DNA of 64,000 nt from JAAXHV01 sp965207165 (GTDB lineage: Bacteria; Pseudomonadota; Gammaproteobacteria; Eutrophobiales; Eutrophobiaceae), in contig OZ242265.1 of NCBI GenBank assembly GCA_965207165.1, positions 620,001-684,000 of the forward strand, given 5' to 3'. The notes under the pieces are model-generated. The model saw only the letters and a list, made by a program, of their open reading frames with translations. It searched no databases and had not been told where the DNA came from. Positions 44,718-54,022 of this stretch are shown here, in pieces. The stretch's first letter is position 1. Every line of letters starts with the position of its first letter. The position numbers were made by a program, and so were the translations under genes.

Positions 44718-45686
44718 TTAAGTTGAATCTAACTGGTCCGACCCTGTCAATAGGGCCTGCCAACGCCTGCCCTCCAGTTCCGGGGCAAACAGGTGTTTGC
44801 GTTTGTTGCCATAGTCGTGCAGGCGTTGCAGGAAGCTTTGATCGGTTTCCGCCCGCTGTAACAGGGCGCATAATCCCCCGGTGTCTTCTACCGGGTAATA
44901 ACCGGGGTAATCTTCGCCGAGCAGGCCGACGTTGCCGTCTATATCGGAGGCAATGACGGGAACGCCCGCGACCATCGCTTCGGAAACGACGTTGGCGCCG
45001 CCTTCCATGATCGAGCTGTGTACCAGCGCATGGGTCTTCAGGAATTGTTGTCTTACCTGCCATGCGCCGACCTCGCCGCGCCAGTGATAGCGGGGATTTG
45101 CCGCCATCTCGGCGCGTGCCTGCCCGGCCCATTCATCATTATGGGCCTTGCCGAGATGGACTACCCGCAAACGGGACTGTTCAGGCATGCCCCGGGCAGC
45201 GTAGGCCGTCCTGAACGGGTCTTTTTCCTCGCGTAAGTGGCCGACGACACAGACATCGAAGGTGCGTGTTGACGGTTTGCGGGCGCGTTTCAGCGGCTCT
45301 GCCGATTGGTGGATTACACGCAGTTTTTCCCGGTATGGTTCCGGGATCGCACGATGCACCAGGTCGTGCAGGCATACCAGTGCGTCGGCCATCTCCATGG
45401 ATTGCAGGGTTTCCTGCGGATGGCTGTGCTGGAAGCGGTAGATATCCGTGCCGGTCAGGGCTACCACCAGGGGGCGGCCGGGGAAGCGCCCGCGAAATCG
45501 TTCTATCGAGGAAGCGCTGCGCCACGCATGCAATGCTACCATCATGTCGCCCGGCGTCCCGTCCCAGTCGGATTGAACTGTTACACTGTGGCCGATGCCC
45601 CGCAACAGGCGCTCCCAGCGGTTCGCAGTGACGCGATTTCCCGTCTTCGATTGTTTTTTCGCGGGGGTAATCAGGATAATATTCAT
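44718..45686 (-). CDS. senB: Selenosugar synthase SenB (glycosyltransferase-like)
   Basis: A 322-residue GT-B-fold protein. The start MNIILITPAKKQSKTGNRVT, followed by ANRWERLLRGIGHSVTV, WDGTPGDMMVALHAWRSASS and RPLVVALTGTDIYRF, is the pattern of the selenosugar synthase family that couples selenophosphate with a UDP-sugar. The C-terminal half has VVGHLREEKDP and SSIMEGGANVVSEAMVAGVP (nucleotide-sugar site). Known senB genes lie with senA and a selD-type senC, as here. In this genome it is on the minus strand, 28 bases from the divergent senA start, and convergent with selD. The assignment rests on the block pattern plus context. Confidence 0.88.
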   Translation of the reverse strand: MNIILITPAKKQSKTGNRVTANRWERLLRGIGHSVTVQSDWDGTPGDMMVALHAWRSASSIERFRGRFPGRPLVVALTGTDIYRFQHSHPQETLQSMEMADALVCLHDLVHRAIPEPYREKLRVIHQSAEPLKRARKPSTRTFDVCVVGHLREEKDPFRTAYAARGMPEQSRLRVVHLGKAHNDEWAGQARAEMAANPRYHWRGEVGAWQVRQQFLKTHALVHSSIMEGGANVVSEAMVAGVPVIASDIDGNVGLLGEDYPGYYPVEDTGGLCALLQRAETDQSFLQRLHDYGNKRKHLFAPELEGRRWQALLTGSDQLDST

Positions 45687-45714
45687 ATTATTACTTTATG
45701 TAAGATTAGCCGCG

Positions 45715-47022
45715 ATGCAACAGGTAAGCAGCAATTATTTGAAGGAAATCATGAGGGATGCCCATAACCGGACCCTGGAACTGGTGGCCGGCCTGGATGA
45801 AGCGCAACTGATGGGGCCGAAGCTGCCCATCGTCAATCCGTTGCGCTGGGAGATCGGGCACGTGGCCTGGTTCCATGAAAAGTTTATCCTGCGCGACCTG
45901 TGTGGCCGCCCCCCGCTGCTGGCAAACGGTGACGCCATCTATGATTCCATCGCCATCCATCATGAACAGCGCTGGGACCTGCCGTTGTTGAGTATGCAGG
46001 AGATGCTGGATTACATCGAGAACGTCCTCGATGACTGCCTGTCGCTGTTGCCGGAAGGTGACGCGGACCCGGAGCAGAGTTATATCTACCGGTTTTCCAC
46101 CTACCATGAAGACATGCATACCGAGGCTTATTGCTGGTCGCGCCAGACCCTGGCCTATCCGGAGCCTTCGTTTGCAAATGCGCTGAGATCGGCAGATACG
46201 GATGCCGGGGCCTGGCCCGGGGATGCGGCTGTCCCGGGCGGGGTATTTTTCCCGGGAGCTACCGAAACAACACCGTTTGTCTTCGATAACGAAAAATGGG
46301 CGCATGGAGTAACCGTCGAACCGTTTCACATGGCAAAAGCGCCGGTCACCAACGCCGGGTTCATGGAATTTGTCAATGCGGGGGGGTATCGATACCGGGA
46401 ATTCTGGTGCGACGAAGGCTGGGCCTGGCGCGAGCAGGCAAATGCCGAACATCCGGTGTACTGGATTGCCGGCGACCGGGGGGAATGGCGGTTGAGGCGG
46501 TTTAATGAGACCGTGGAAATGCCGCTGCACCAACCCGTCATTCATGTGAACTGGTATGAAGCCGACGCGTATTGCCGCTGGGCAGGCAGGCGTTTGCCGG
46601 CGGAAGTGGAGTGGGAAGCCGCGGCACTGGGCGAACCTGCACAAGGCAACGACGCACTTGCTCCGGAAAAACGCAGCTACCCGTGGGGGGAACAAGCGCC
46701 GGATAGACGGCAGGCCAATCTTGACGGCCGCGCGCTGGGATGTATCGACGTGGCTGCCTTGCCTGCGGGGGACAGCGCGTTCGGCTGCCGGCAGATGATC
46801 GGCAACGTATGGGAATGGACCGCGACCACGTTTGCCCCGTTTCCCGGGTTTTCTCCGGATGCCTACAAGGAATATTCCGAACCACTGTTTTATGACACCA
46901 GGGTATTGAAAGGTGGTACCTGGGCAACCCGGAGCCGCATGGTGACAGGCCGCTACCGTAACTTTTTTACCCCGGACCGGCGCGACGTGCTTGCAGGTTT
47001 CAGGACCTGCGCTCTTTCTTAA
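45715..47022 (+). CDS. senA: Selenoneine synthase SenA (EgtB-like, DinB + FGE domains)
   Basis: A 435-residue non-heme iron enzyme. ATG 45715 is chosen; a longer frame from 45595 would overlap senB and add a non-family leader. The N-terminal DinB-like domain carries the three-His iron site: H49 (WEIGHVAWFHEKF) and H131/H135 in YHEDMHTEAY. The C-terminal FGE-sulfatase domain has PFHMAKAPVTNAGFMEFVNA, PVIHVNWYEADAYCRWAGRR, IGNVWEWTATTFAPFPGF and a final FFTPDRRDVLAGFRTCAL. EgtB homologues make ergothioneine by sulfoxide formation; the adjacent senB and selD point to the selenium branch, joining a selenosugar to hercynine. The hercynine-forming EgtD is not in the window. Amidase follows at 28 bases. 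Confidence 0.9.
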   Translation: MQQVSSNYLKEIMRDAHNRTLELVAGLDEAQLMGPKLPIVNPLRWEIGHVAWFHEKFILRDLCGRPPLLANGDAIYDSIAIHHEQRWDLPLLSMQEMLDYIENVLDDCLSLLPEGDADPEQSYIYRFSTYHEDMHTEAYCWSRQTLAYPEPSFANALRSADTDAGAWPGDAAVPGGVFFPGATETTPFVFDNEKWAHGVTVEPFHMAKAPVTNAGFMEFVNAGGYRYREFWCDEGWAWREQANAEHPVYWIAGDRGEWRLRRFNETVEMPLHQPVIHVNWYEADAYCRWAGRRLPAEVEWEAAALGEPAQGNDALAPEKRSYPWGEQAPDRRQANLDGRALGCIDVAALPAGDSAFGCRQMIGNVWEWTATTFAPFPGFSPDAYKEYSEPLFYDTRVLKGGTWATRSRMVTGRYRNFFTPDRRDVLAGFRTCALS

Positions 47023-47050
47023 CATTACTCATGCCCCGGGTTAATTTGAT

Positions 47051-48826
47051 ATGACACAACGAGGCAGACGTGATTTTCTGAAATCGGCAGGCGCCGTTAC
47101 TGCAGGTGCTCTTGTAACAGGGAATTCCCTGTCAGCGGAAAAGACGAACCCCGCGCCGGAAACTTCCCCGGCAACAGGCATTACCCGGCAAACGATCGCG
47201 GAAGCGGAAAAACTGACCGGTGTCCCTTACACGGACAGTGAACGGGACATGATGATCGATACTATCGGGCAACAAATCCAGCACGCGCAACAGGTCCGCA
47301 ACCTGAACTTAAAAAACGATTATCATGCGCCGGCAACCGTTTTCGATCCCCGTCTGCCTGGATCAACGATACCCCTTCCGCTCTGGAAAAGGGAGACGCA
47401 TAAAATATTACCCCCCGTACCCGGAAATGAAGAAGACATAGCCTTTGCGCCCGTCACTCTCCTGTCTGAATGGATACGTACAAAAAAGCTGACCAGCCAA
47501 TATCTGACAGGCATTTACCTGCAACGGATAAGGAAATTTGCTCCCAGGCTGGAATGCATGGTTACCGTAACTGAGCAATTGGCATTAAAACAGGCTGAGC
47601 AGGCTGACAGAGAGATCGGTTCCGGTTCATACCGTGGTCCCTTGCATGGAATACCATACGGCGCAAAGGACTTGTTTGATACCCGGGATATTCGTACAAC
47701 CTGGGGTGCTATGCCCTTCAAGGATCGAATCGCCCAGCAGGACGCTGCAGTGATTGAAATACTCAGCCAGGCGGGCGCCGTGTTACTGGGTAAAACAACA
47801 CTTGGCGCACTTGCTTTTAACGACCTGTGGTTCAACGGCCTTACCCGCAACCCGTGGAATATTGAGGAAGGTTCCGGGGGTTCCAGCGCCGGATCCGGCT
47901 CGGCAGTTGCTGCGGGCCTGATGCCGTTCGCACTGGGAACGGAAACCCTGGGTTCAATCGAAGTGCCGGCATCGAGAAACGGTGTAGTGGGTCTGCGCCC
48001 CACGTTCGGCCGGGTTTCCCGCTATGGCGCCATGGTACTCTGCTGGTCGTTGGATAAGATTGGCGCTCTATGCCGTTCAGTGGAGGACAGTATGCTGGTG
48101 CTCAACGCGATTAACGGCTATGACGCCCGGGACAGCGGTTCCATTGAGGCGCCTGTTGCATTTGATAACGCTGCTTCTATCAAGGGGATGCGGGTTGCCT
48201 ATGACCCCGCATGGTTTTCGGCAAATATTCCGGAACCCGTGAGGAGAATCCCGGGTATCGCAAAAAAACTGGGTGTTGAACTGGTAGAAATCAAGCTTCC
48301 TGATCTGCCTTATGTGAGCATGATGTCTATCCTGCAGGCAGAAGCTGCGGCTGCGTTTGATGATCTCGTACTGGAAAACAAGGACGATACCCTGCGCGGG
48401 CAAAAACCCTGGGCGTGGCCGAACAGTATGCGCCAGGCCCGTTTTATATCGGCTGTCGATCTGATCCAGGCGGACCGGTTCCGGCGCCAGGTAATGGAAT
48501 TGATGGATGACGTATTTACAGGTATAGACGCCATAATAGGACCCGATATAACCGCCATGGGCGAGGGGAACTTCATGCCCGTCATTACCAACTTAACCGG
48601 TCATCCGTCCGTGACTCTACGCGCAGGTTTTGTCCGGTCCCCGGCACGGCGCGGTCCTTACGATGATCTTGAATACTATGACGCGCCTTCCGGCAGGAAG
48701 AAAAAAGTCCCGGTTGCATTCACACTCTGGGGCTCTCTATTTGAAGAAGGGAAGTTATGCCGGATCGGTATGAAGATTGAAAAAGAATTGAATATTAATG
48801 AGTTAAGACCGAAATTGAATGTGTAA
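47051..48826 (+). CDS. Tat-exported amidase-signature enzyme
   Basis: A 591-residue amidase. The N-terminus RRDFLKSAGAVTAGALVTG is a twin-arginine signal. The amidase signature has Lys in GIPYGAKDLFDT, cis-Ser in GSGGSSAGSGSAVAAGL and the nucleophile region ETLGSIEVPAS (usual DTGGSIRIPA; the first Gly is Leu here). A long N-terminal segment of about 130 residues precedes the core. It follows senA by 28 bases and precedes selA by 37, so it is within the selenium transcript. It acts in the periplasm; whether its substrate is related to selenium is unknown. Confidence 0.88.
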   Translation: MTQRGRRDFLKSAGAVTAGALVTGNSLSAEKTNPAPETSPATGITRQTIAEAEKLTGVPYTDSERDMMIDTIGQQIQHAQQVRNLNLKNDYHAPATVFDPRLPGSTIPLPLWKRETHKILPPVPGNEEDIAFAPVTLLSEWIRTKKLTSQYLTGIYLQRIRKFAPRLECMVTVTEQLALKQAEQADREIGSGSYRGPLHGIPYGAKDLFDTRDIRTTWGAMPFKDRIAQQDAAVIEILSQAGAVLLGKTTLGALAFNDLWFNGLTRNPWNIEEGSGGSSAGSGSAVAAGLMPFALGTETLGSIEVPASRNGVVGLRPTFGRVSRYGAMVLCWSLDKIGALCRSVEDSMLVLNAINGYDARDSGSIEAPVAFDNAASIKGMRVAYDPAWFSANIPEPVRRIPGIAKKLGVELVEIKLPDLPYVSMMSILQAEAAAAFDDLVLENKDDTLRGQKPWAWPNSMRQARFISAVDLIQADRFRRQVMELMDDVFTGIDAIIGPDITAMGEGNFMPVITNLTGHPSVTLRAGFVRSPARRGPYDDLEYYDAPSGRKKKVPVAFTLWGSLFEEGKLCRIGMKIEKELNINELRPKLNV

Positions 48827-48863
48827 TATTAGATAATTGTCACATTGAGGATTTAATTCGGGA

Positions 48864-50258
48864 ATGAACAGCGACAAACAGCATCTGAGAAGCCTGCCGT
48901 CGGTGGATCGCGTACTGCGCGAGACGGCCCATCTTGCCGAACGATGGGGACATGAGCGTGTCACGGCGGCAATCCGCAATGAGCTTGAACAGATGCGAAA
49001 GAACCCGGAAGCGTTAAACACTGCCGACAAGACATCATCATTAAGCCATGTCGTGGCTGCCGTTGAAACTGAACTGGAAAATGCCGCGCAGAGCAGTCTG
49101 GTCAGCGTATTCAACCTGACCGGCACGGTATTACATACCAACCTTGGCCGCGCATCACTCCCCGAGGAGGCATTGCAAGCGGTGCAGGCCGTGGCGCGTT
49201 CACCGTCCAACCTGGAATACGATTTGGAGACCGGAGTGCGCGGTGATCGCGATAGTCACGTAGAACGGCTGCTGTGTCAGCTCTGTGATGTGGAAGCGGC
49301 AACGGTGGTGAACAACAATGCCGCGGCGGTGCTGCTGGTATTGAATACGCTGGCAAAGGGGTTGGAGGTCCCGGTTTCCCGGGGCGAACTGGTCGAGATC
49401 GGCGGTTCATTTCGCATCCCGGAAATCATGCAGAGTTCAGGATGTGTCCTGGTCGAGGTCGGTACGACCAACCGTACCCACCTGAAGGATTATAAAAATG
49501 CCGTAAACGATAAGACCGCGTTGTTGCTCAAGGTGCATGCGAGCAATTATCAGATCCAGGGCTTCACACGCAGCGTTACCGAAACGGACCTGGCACAACT
49601 GGCCCATGAGTACGGATTACCTTTTATCGTCGATTTGGGCAGCGGTAACCTGGTCGACTTTCCCGCGTTCAACCTGCCCGATGAACCCACCGTGGCGCAC
49701 ACGGTGAGAAGCGGCGCGGATATCGTTACGTTCAGTGGCGACAAGCTGCTGGGCGGCCCCCAGTGCGGCATAATCGCAGGTAAACGGGAATTGATAACCA
49801 GGATCAAGAAGAACCCCATGAAACGGGCCCTGCGCGTCGACAAGATGACGCTGGCTGCCCTGTTGGAAGTATTCAGGCTCTATCAGGACCCGTCCCGGTT
49901 GGCGGAAAAACTGCCGACCCTTGCATTCCTGACCCGGCCGGCTGCCGAGATACGTTCCCAGGCTGAACGGCTTGCTCCCAAGGTAGCAGAAGCGTTGGCG
50001 CCCCGTTATGAAGTCGCGGTAAGCGAATGCCACAGCCAGGTGGGCAGCGGCGCACTGCCGGTTGATACGCTACCCAGCTATGGTTTAAGGATCAGCGCGG
50101 CGGATGAGTCGGATGAAGCGATCAGGCAACTGGCCGAGTCCATGCGCCGGCTGGCTGTACCGGTCATCGGCCGCATCAACAAGGGTGCGTACTTCCTGGA
50201 CCTGCGTTGTCTCGATAGGGAGGAAGAATTTGTTGCCCAGCTTGAGCAGTGGAAATAA
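48864..50258 (+). CDS. selA: L-seryl-tRNA(Sec) selenium transferase
   Basis: A 464-residue PLP enzyme converting seryl-tRNA(Sec) to selenocysteinyl-tRNA(Sec) with selenophosphate. The N-terminus LRSLPSVDRVLRE is the SelA tRNA-binding domain. FNLTGTVLHTNLGRASLPEE, LEYDLETGVRGDRDSHVE, ATVVNNNAAAVLL and the PLP-lysine block FSGDKLLGGPQCGIIAG (K294) are all intact, as is RINKGAYFLDLRCL at the end. Length matches bacterial SelA. No selB or tRNA-Sec (selC) is seen within the window. Its presence implies selenocysteine use by this organism and links the nearby selD to two products. Confidence 0.97.
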   Translation: MNSDKQHLRSLPSVDRVLRETAHLAERWGHERVTAAIRNELEQMRKNPEALNTADKTSSLSHVVAAVETELENAAQSSLVSVFNLTGTVLHTNLGRASLPEEALQAVQAVARSPSNLEYDLETGVRGDRDSHVERLLCQLCDVEAATVVNNNAAAVLLVLNTLAKGLEVPVSRGELVEIGGSFRIPEIMQSSGCVLVEVGTTNRTHLKDYKNAVNDKTALLLKVHASNYQIQGFTRSVTETDLAQLAHEYGLPFIVDLGSGNLVDFPAFNLPDEPTVAHTVRSGADIVTFSGDKLLGGPQCGIIAGKRELITRIKKNPMKRALRVDKMTLAALLEVFRLYQDPSRLAEKLPTLAFLTRPAAEIRSQAERLAPKVAEALAPRYEVAVSECHSQVGSGALPVDTLPSYGLRISAADESDEAIRQLAESMRRLAVPVIGRINKGAYFLDLRCLDREEEFVAQLEQWK

Positions 50259-50291
50259 CGTCTTTCTTATCCTGCCTGTACTTGACAAGCT

Positions 50292-51353
50292 CTAAGCACA
50301 TATTTCATTGGTAGCAAGATTTTTCAACAAGCTGTCGTTATCGACGGCCCCTTCGATTTCACGCAGCCACCTGCGGTACTGGATGGATACCATATCAGTC
50401 GGAACGGAAATCTCGTTAATGTCGAATGGGATTTGCGGCGGGTTCTGTGCTTCGATCACCACAATATCTTCTTCCAGTACACGTTCCTGAAAGGCAAGAT
50501 GGGGATAATCGGGTTCATCCTTGTTGTGATCACGGCAGGTAAACCAGAAACTGCGGCAATGGCCCTCGTCAAGGGGTGATGCGCTCATCCATAATATGGC
50601 GCGATTACCTTTCCCGGCTTTGCTGATGAGTTCAAATTCCAGGTTGACGGTAAACGGCATGGTAATCTGGTAATTCGTTTTTCCCATCAAAGACACGTCC
50701 GGGATAGGCATATCATCAGTCTGGGGGTTGAAATGAAAAACCAGTTGACCGTTATTACGTTCGATTGACGGGGGTGATACTTCCGTCATGTTCGGGTCAA
50801 ACAGCGTATTTGGATGCACGTAAGGAAAATGGGCTAAATCCACAAAATTCTCCAGGCGCCTGGCTGCGGAAGTTGGCCAGGTATACGGTTTACCGATAAC
50901 TGCCTTGAATGCGTCATCATCAAATCCGGGACAGGGAGGGATTTCTGTCGCTGCATCGGTTTCAAGACGAACCCATACGAGATCGTATTTTACTTCAGCA
51001 GCATATTTTTGAATTTTCGCGCGACCCGGTATTCTTAAATCACGGCACGCAGGAATGTCGACACATTTTCCGGTACTGTCATAAGCCCAGCCATGATAAC
51101 GGCAGCGTATTCTCCCATCGTCAATGAAGCCCCTGGACAAGGATGTTGACCGGTGCGCGCACCGATCCGCGAAAGCGGAAATATTCCCGTCCAGTTTTGC
51201 TATAACCAGGGCCTCCCCCAGCAACTGCACCTGGAGCGGGCCATTACCGGAGGGGTCTGCCGAATACAATTCCTCCAAGGTACAGACAGGATGCCAGAAG
51301 TGACGCCAGGTCTCTTCTTTGATAAACCGGGCATTTGTTTTCGCTTTGCTCAT
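50292..51353 (-). CDS. Rieske non-heme iron oxygenase, VanA-like
   Basis: A 353-residue oxygenase alpha subunit. Rieske cluster: CAHRSTSLSRG and, 18 residues later, CRYHGWAYD. The mononuclear iron site is ENFVDLAHFPYVHPNTLF (Asp-His-His pattern). Length and blocks fit vanillate O-demethylase oxygenases and related aryl demethylases. It is the last gene of the minus-strand protocatechuate operon, 21 bases after ligB, with AGGAGAG before ATG 51353. Demethylation of vanillate would feed protocatechuate to LigAB. No reductase component (VanB-like) is in the window. The exact substrate is inferred. Confidence 0.88.
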   Translation of the reverse strand: MSKAKTNARFIKEETWRHFWHPVCTLEELYSADPSGNGPLQVQLLGEALVIAKLDGNISAFADRCAHRSTSLSRGFIDDGRIRCRYHGWAYDSTGKCVDIPACRDLRIPGRAKIQKYAAEVKYDLVWVRLETDAATEIPPCPGFDDDAFKAVIGKPYTWPTSAARRLENFVDLAHFPYVHPNTLFDPNMTEVSPPSIERNNGQLVFHFNPQTDDMPIPDVSLMGKTNYQITMPFTVNLEFELISKAGKGNRAILWMSASPLDEGHCRSFWFTCRDHNKDEPDYPHLAFQERVLEEDIVVIEAQNPPQIPFDINEISVPTDMVSIQYRRWLREIEGAVDNDSLLKNLATNEICA

Positions 51354-51374
51354 GTAACTCTCCTGTATGCGAGG

Positions 51375-52232
51375 TCAGGTCACAGCGCTTGTGAGCGTAT
51401 CCTCCAGAACGGTCAATCCCATCCCTGATAACATCGGCAGGTAGTAACTCCGGTGGATCTTGTTGACCTTCGGGGTTAAGGCGCCGCGCATCCCGAGCCA
51501 CACCATCATTTCCACCGCTTCGGCGCCACCACGTTCCATCCATTCATCATGAGGGATATCGACCAGGCTTTCCGGATCGTCTTCGATCCGGTCAAGAAAT
51601 TCCTTGTCCCAGTCCGAGTTCATATGGCCGAAACGATCGCCGTGCAACTGGTGAGAAAGTCCACCGGTGCCCACAACAACAACACGCGCATCATCGGGAT
51701 AGGACTCTACGGCAGTGCGCAGTGCCTGTCCAAGTTTCCATAACCGGTGCGGCGTCGGTAACGGATGCTGCAGCACGTTGACCTGGAAGGGCACGGTCCT
51801 GACGCTCCAGTCCGGCTCATGATCAAACAATAACGGCAAGGGCACCAGGATGCCATGGTCCATCACCATGTCCTGGCAAATGGTGAGATCGAATTCACTC
51901 TCTACCACCAGCGAGTTGGCCAGGTGCCAGGAAAATACGGCATCACCTTTTACCGCGGGCAGTGGACGTGCGCCCCAGCCTTCATCACCGATAGGGTATT
52001 CATCGGCAACACCCATCGCGAACGTCGGGTACTTGTCGAAAAAGAAATCGGTGCCATGATCGTTGTACAGAACGATGGCGTGAGTTATACCGACGTCCTT
52101 TAACCAGGCTTTTGCAGGCTTATAACCGTCAAACAGGGGCTTCCACCCCGGCGTCTCCTGTTGGTTTTGGTCGAAAGCCACGCCAATCGAAGGAACGTGG
52201 GACGAACCGATACCGGCAACTAGTCTACCCAT
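51375..52232 (-). CDS. ligB: Protocatechuate 4,5-dioxygenase, beta (catalytic) subunit
   Basis: A 285-residue class III extradiol dioxygenase. The N-terminal iron His is in GIGSSHVPSIGVAFD, the second His in YNDHGTDFFFD, and the conserved acid/base His region in GTGGLSHQLHG. MDHGILVPLPLLFDHEPDW is a family block. It opens the ring of protocatechuate (or gallate) between C4 and C5. It sits 28 bases after ligA. ATG 52232 has GGAG upstream. Confidence 0.94.
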   Translation of the reverse strand: MGRLVAGIGSSHVPSIGVAFDQNQQETPGWKPLFDGYKPAKAWLKDVGITHAIVLYNDHGTDFFFDKYPTFAMGVADEYPIGDEGWGARPLPAVKGDAVFSWHLANSLVVESEFDLTICQDMVMDHGILVPLPLLFDHEPDWSVRTVPFQVNVLQHPLPTPHRLWKLGQALRTAVESYPDDARVVVVGTGGLSHQLHGDRFGHMNSDWDKEFLDRIEDDPESLVDIPHDEWMERGGAEAVEMMVWLGMRGALTPKVNKIHRSYYLPMLSGMGLTVLEDTLTSAVT

Positions 52233-52260
52233 TTTTTTGCTCCACTAACTGATTTTGCTG

Positions 52261-52629
52261 TTACATATTTTGCCGCAATGGCACGTTGCGGGTTTTCATG
52301 AATTCTTCCACCGATTCGCCACGCTGCTGCGCACCGATGGGGACCAGGCCATCACCGGTCATAGCGCCGACTTTCAACAGCATATAGATGTTGCCGCCGC
52401 CTTCTTCTATCAGTGCCTTCCAGTCCTTCTCCTTAACCTTTTGTTTCTCCCACGCGGAAAGACCGTAGCTATCCATGTAGCCGTCCGGATCCTGACGATA
52501 GGCCTCCCGGTTTTCGGCTTTGTGAAGAGAAAAGGCAAAACTGTTCAGCTTCAGCCCTTGCTGCGACCTTTGCCCGGTGAACACACATGTGCCCGGGATA
52601 TGATCACTGTGACCGGTTTCTCTACTCAT
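52261..52629 (-). CDS. ligA: Protocatechuate 4,5-dioxygenase, alpha subunit
   Basis: A 122-residue small subunit. The helical LigA block is complete: LNSFAFSLHKAENREAYRQD, YGLSAWEKQKVKEKDWKAL and GGGNIYMLLKVGAMTGDGL. AGGTAGAG precedes ATG 52629. The small subunit covers the active site of LigB. It lies between pobA and ligB in the operon. Confidence 0.94.
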   Translation of the reverse strand: MSRETGHSDHIPGTCVFTGQRSQQGLKLNSFAFSLHKAENREAYRQDPDGYMDSYGLSAWEKQKVKEKDWKALIEEGGGNIYMLLKVGAMTGDGLVPIGAQQRGESVEEFMKTRNVPLRQNM

Positions 52630-52735
52630 AATTCTCTACCTGATTCGTGAAAAGTTGAAGGGACGCGGACCCTGTCAGACTGTGCAGGATGCGCATATCG
52701 GCACTGCTGATCGATGCGGGGGAGGGGGTTCGCAT

Positions 52736-53920
52736 TCAGATCTCCGGCCAGTAATCGAACGGAAGCCCTGTATGTTGCCTGGCATAGGATATCTGGGAGG
52801 TCTCGTCAGACACCAGGTATTCCAGTTCCGCCACTTGCATACGGCGTTCGAAGGTGTTGCTGTCGGGGTGGATATGATACTTGGCCGTGTTGCCGGAGGA
52901 AAAACGCTGGCACTGGAGGTTACGCGCCAGGGCGACGGCGGCATATCGGTCTAAAATGGTAGCATCGTCCTTTGTAAAGTATTCAATCAGCGCGGCGGAC
53001 AGGACACTCACATCGGCAAAGGCCGCGTTTAGGCCCTTGGCGCCCGTCGGCGGGACGATGTGCGAGGCGTCACCACACAGAAACAAACGGTCATGGGACA
53101 TGGGTTGGGAGAAAAAACTCCGCAACGGGGTCACGTCTTTCTGGAAGATCTCCCCTCGCTCTAGCTCCCAGCCGGGTGCCCCCAGGCGCGTATCGAGTTC
53201 TTCCCAGATCCGCTCATCGGGCCATTCGTTGAGATCTTCATCCGGCGCGCACTGGAGATAGAGTCGCGATATTTTCGGTGAACGCATGCTCAACAGTGCA
53301 AAGCCGCGTTCATGATGGCAAAACATCGCTACATCCTTCGACGGAGGCGCTTTGGCCATCACACCGAGCCAACCGTAAGGATAAACATTCTCGTACGTCT
53401 TGAGGATGCCGGCCGGGATCGCATGACGCGAAAGGCCATGAAAACCGTCGGCCCCGATAACGAAATCACAGCTAATTTCCTTATCCACACCCTCCTGAGT
53501 GTACTTCACCGTCGGGGTATCGCTCTCGATACCCTCGATTGCCGTAGCGGGCGCCTCATAGAAAACCTTGTGGTCTTCCGCTGCCAGCGCGCCCAACAGG
53601 TCCTTGGTAAGCTCTGACTGGCCGTATATGGTGACGCCAACCCCTATCAGCTTATCGAAATCGAGAAAGTGATGCTCATTGTGAAGGCCGATGACCACAC
53701 CCGGATGATACATGCATTCCTTTTTCAGGCGTTCGCCGACACCTGCCTTGATCATCAGGTCTACCGCGTTTTTCTCCATGACACCGGCGCGAATGCGACT
53801 TTCGACGTATTCACGGCTTTTCCTTTCCAGGACGACACTTTCGATCCCGCGCTGGCGTAATATCCAGGCCAGGAGCGAACCTGCCGGGCCGGCACCCACA
53901 ATCACGACTGGTACATGCAT
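52736..53920 (-). CDS. pobA: 4-hydroxybenzoate 3-monooxygenase
   Basis: A 394-residue group A flavin hydroxylase forming protocatechuate from 4-hydroxybenzoate with NAD(P)H. ATG 53920 is chosen over an upstream frame start at 53971 because AGGAGA precedes it and it begins MHVPVVIVGAGPAGSLLAWI. Further blocks: RIRAGVMEKNAVDLM, YGQSELTKDLL, FVIGADGFHGLSRH and LCGDASHIVPPTGAKGLNAA. Length equals characterised PobA. Its upstream gap contains one copy of the 57-bp repeat (54023-54079), which probably carries its promoter or operator. Confidence 0.95.
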   Translation of the reverse strand: MHVPVVIVGAGPAGSLLAWILRQRGIESVVLERKSREYVESRIRAGVMEKNAVDLMIKAGVGERLKKECMYHPGVVIGLHNEHHFLDFDKLIGVGVTIYGQSELTKDLLGALAAEDHKVFYEAPATAIEGIESDTPTVKYTQEGVDKEISCDFVIGADGFHGLSRHAIPAGILKTYENVYPYGWLGVMAKAPPSKDVAMFCHHERGFALLSMRSPKISRLYLQCAPDEDLNEWPDERIWEELDTRLGAPGWELERGEIFQKDVTPLRSFFSQPMSHDRLFLCGDASHIVPPTGAKGLNAAFADVSVLSAALIEYFTKDDATILDRYAAVALARNLQCQRFSSGNTAKYHIHPDSNTFERRMQVAELEYLVSDETSQISYARQHTGLPFDYWPEI

Positions 53921-54022
53921 TGTATTGTCTCCTGAATTGACAAGCCCCCAAATATCCGGTTGTTGACTCAAGCTAACATAAAAGCGCCTTAATATTGATA
54001 CTAATGAATTTTATTTTTAAGA

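Noticed and set aside
45595..45714. Longer senA start with a hydrophobic leader (CFFAGVIRIIFILLLYV)
   Set aside because: It would overlap senB coding sequence by about 90 bases and the leader is not found in the EgtB/SenA family; ATG 45715 gives the normal start.
45715..47022. senA as the formylglycine-generating enzyme for the two sulfatases
   Set aside because: Its C-terminal domain is FGE-like, but the N-terminal DinB domain with three His and the senB/selD neighbours place it with selenoneine/ergothioneine synthases.
45706..47025. Minus-strand frame of 439 residues opposite senA
   Set aside because: Shadow; the plus strand carries the full EgtB-like domain set.
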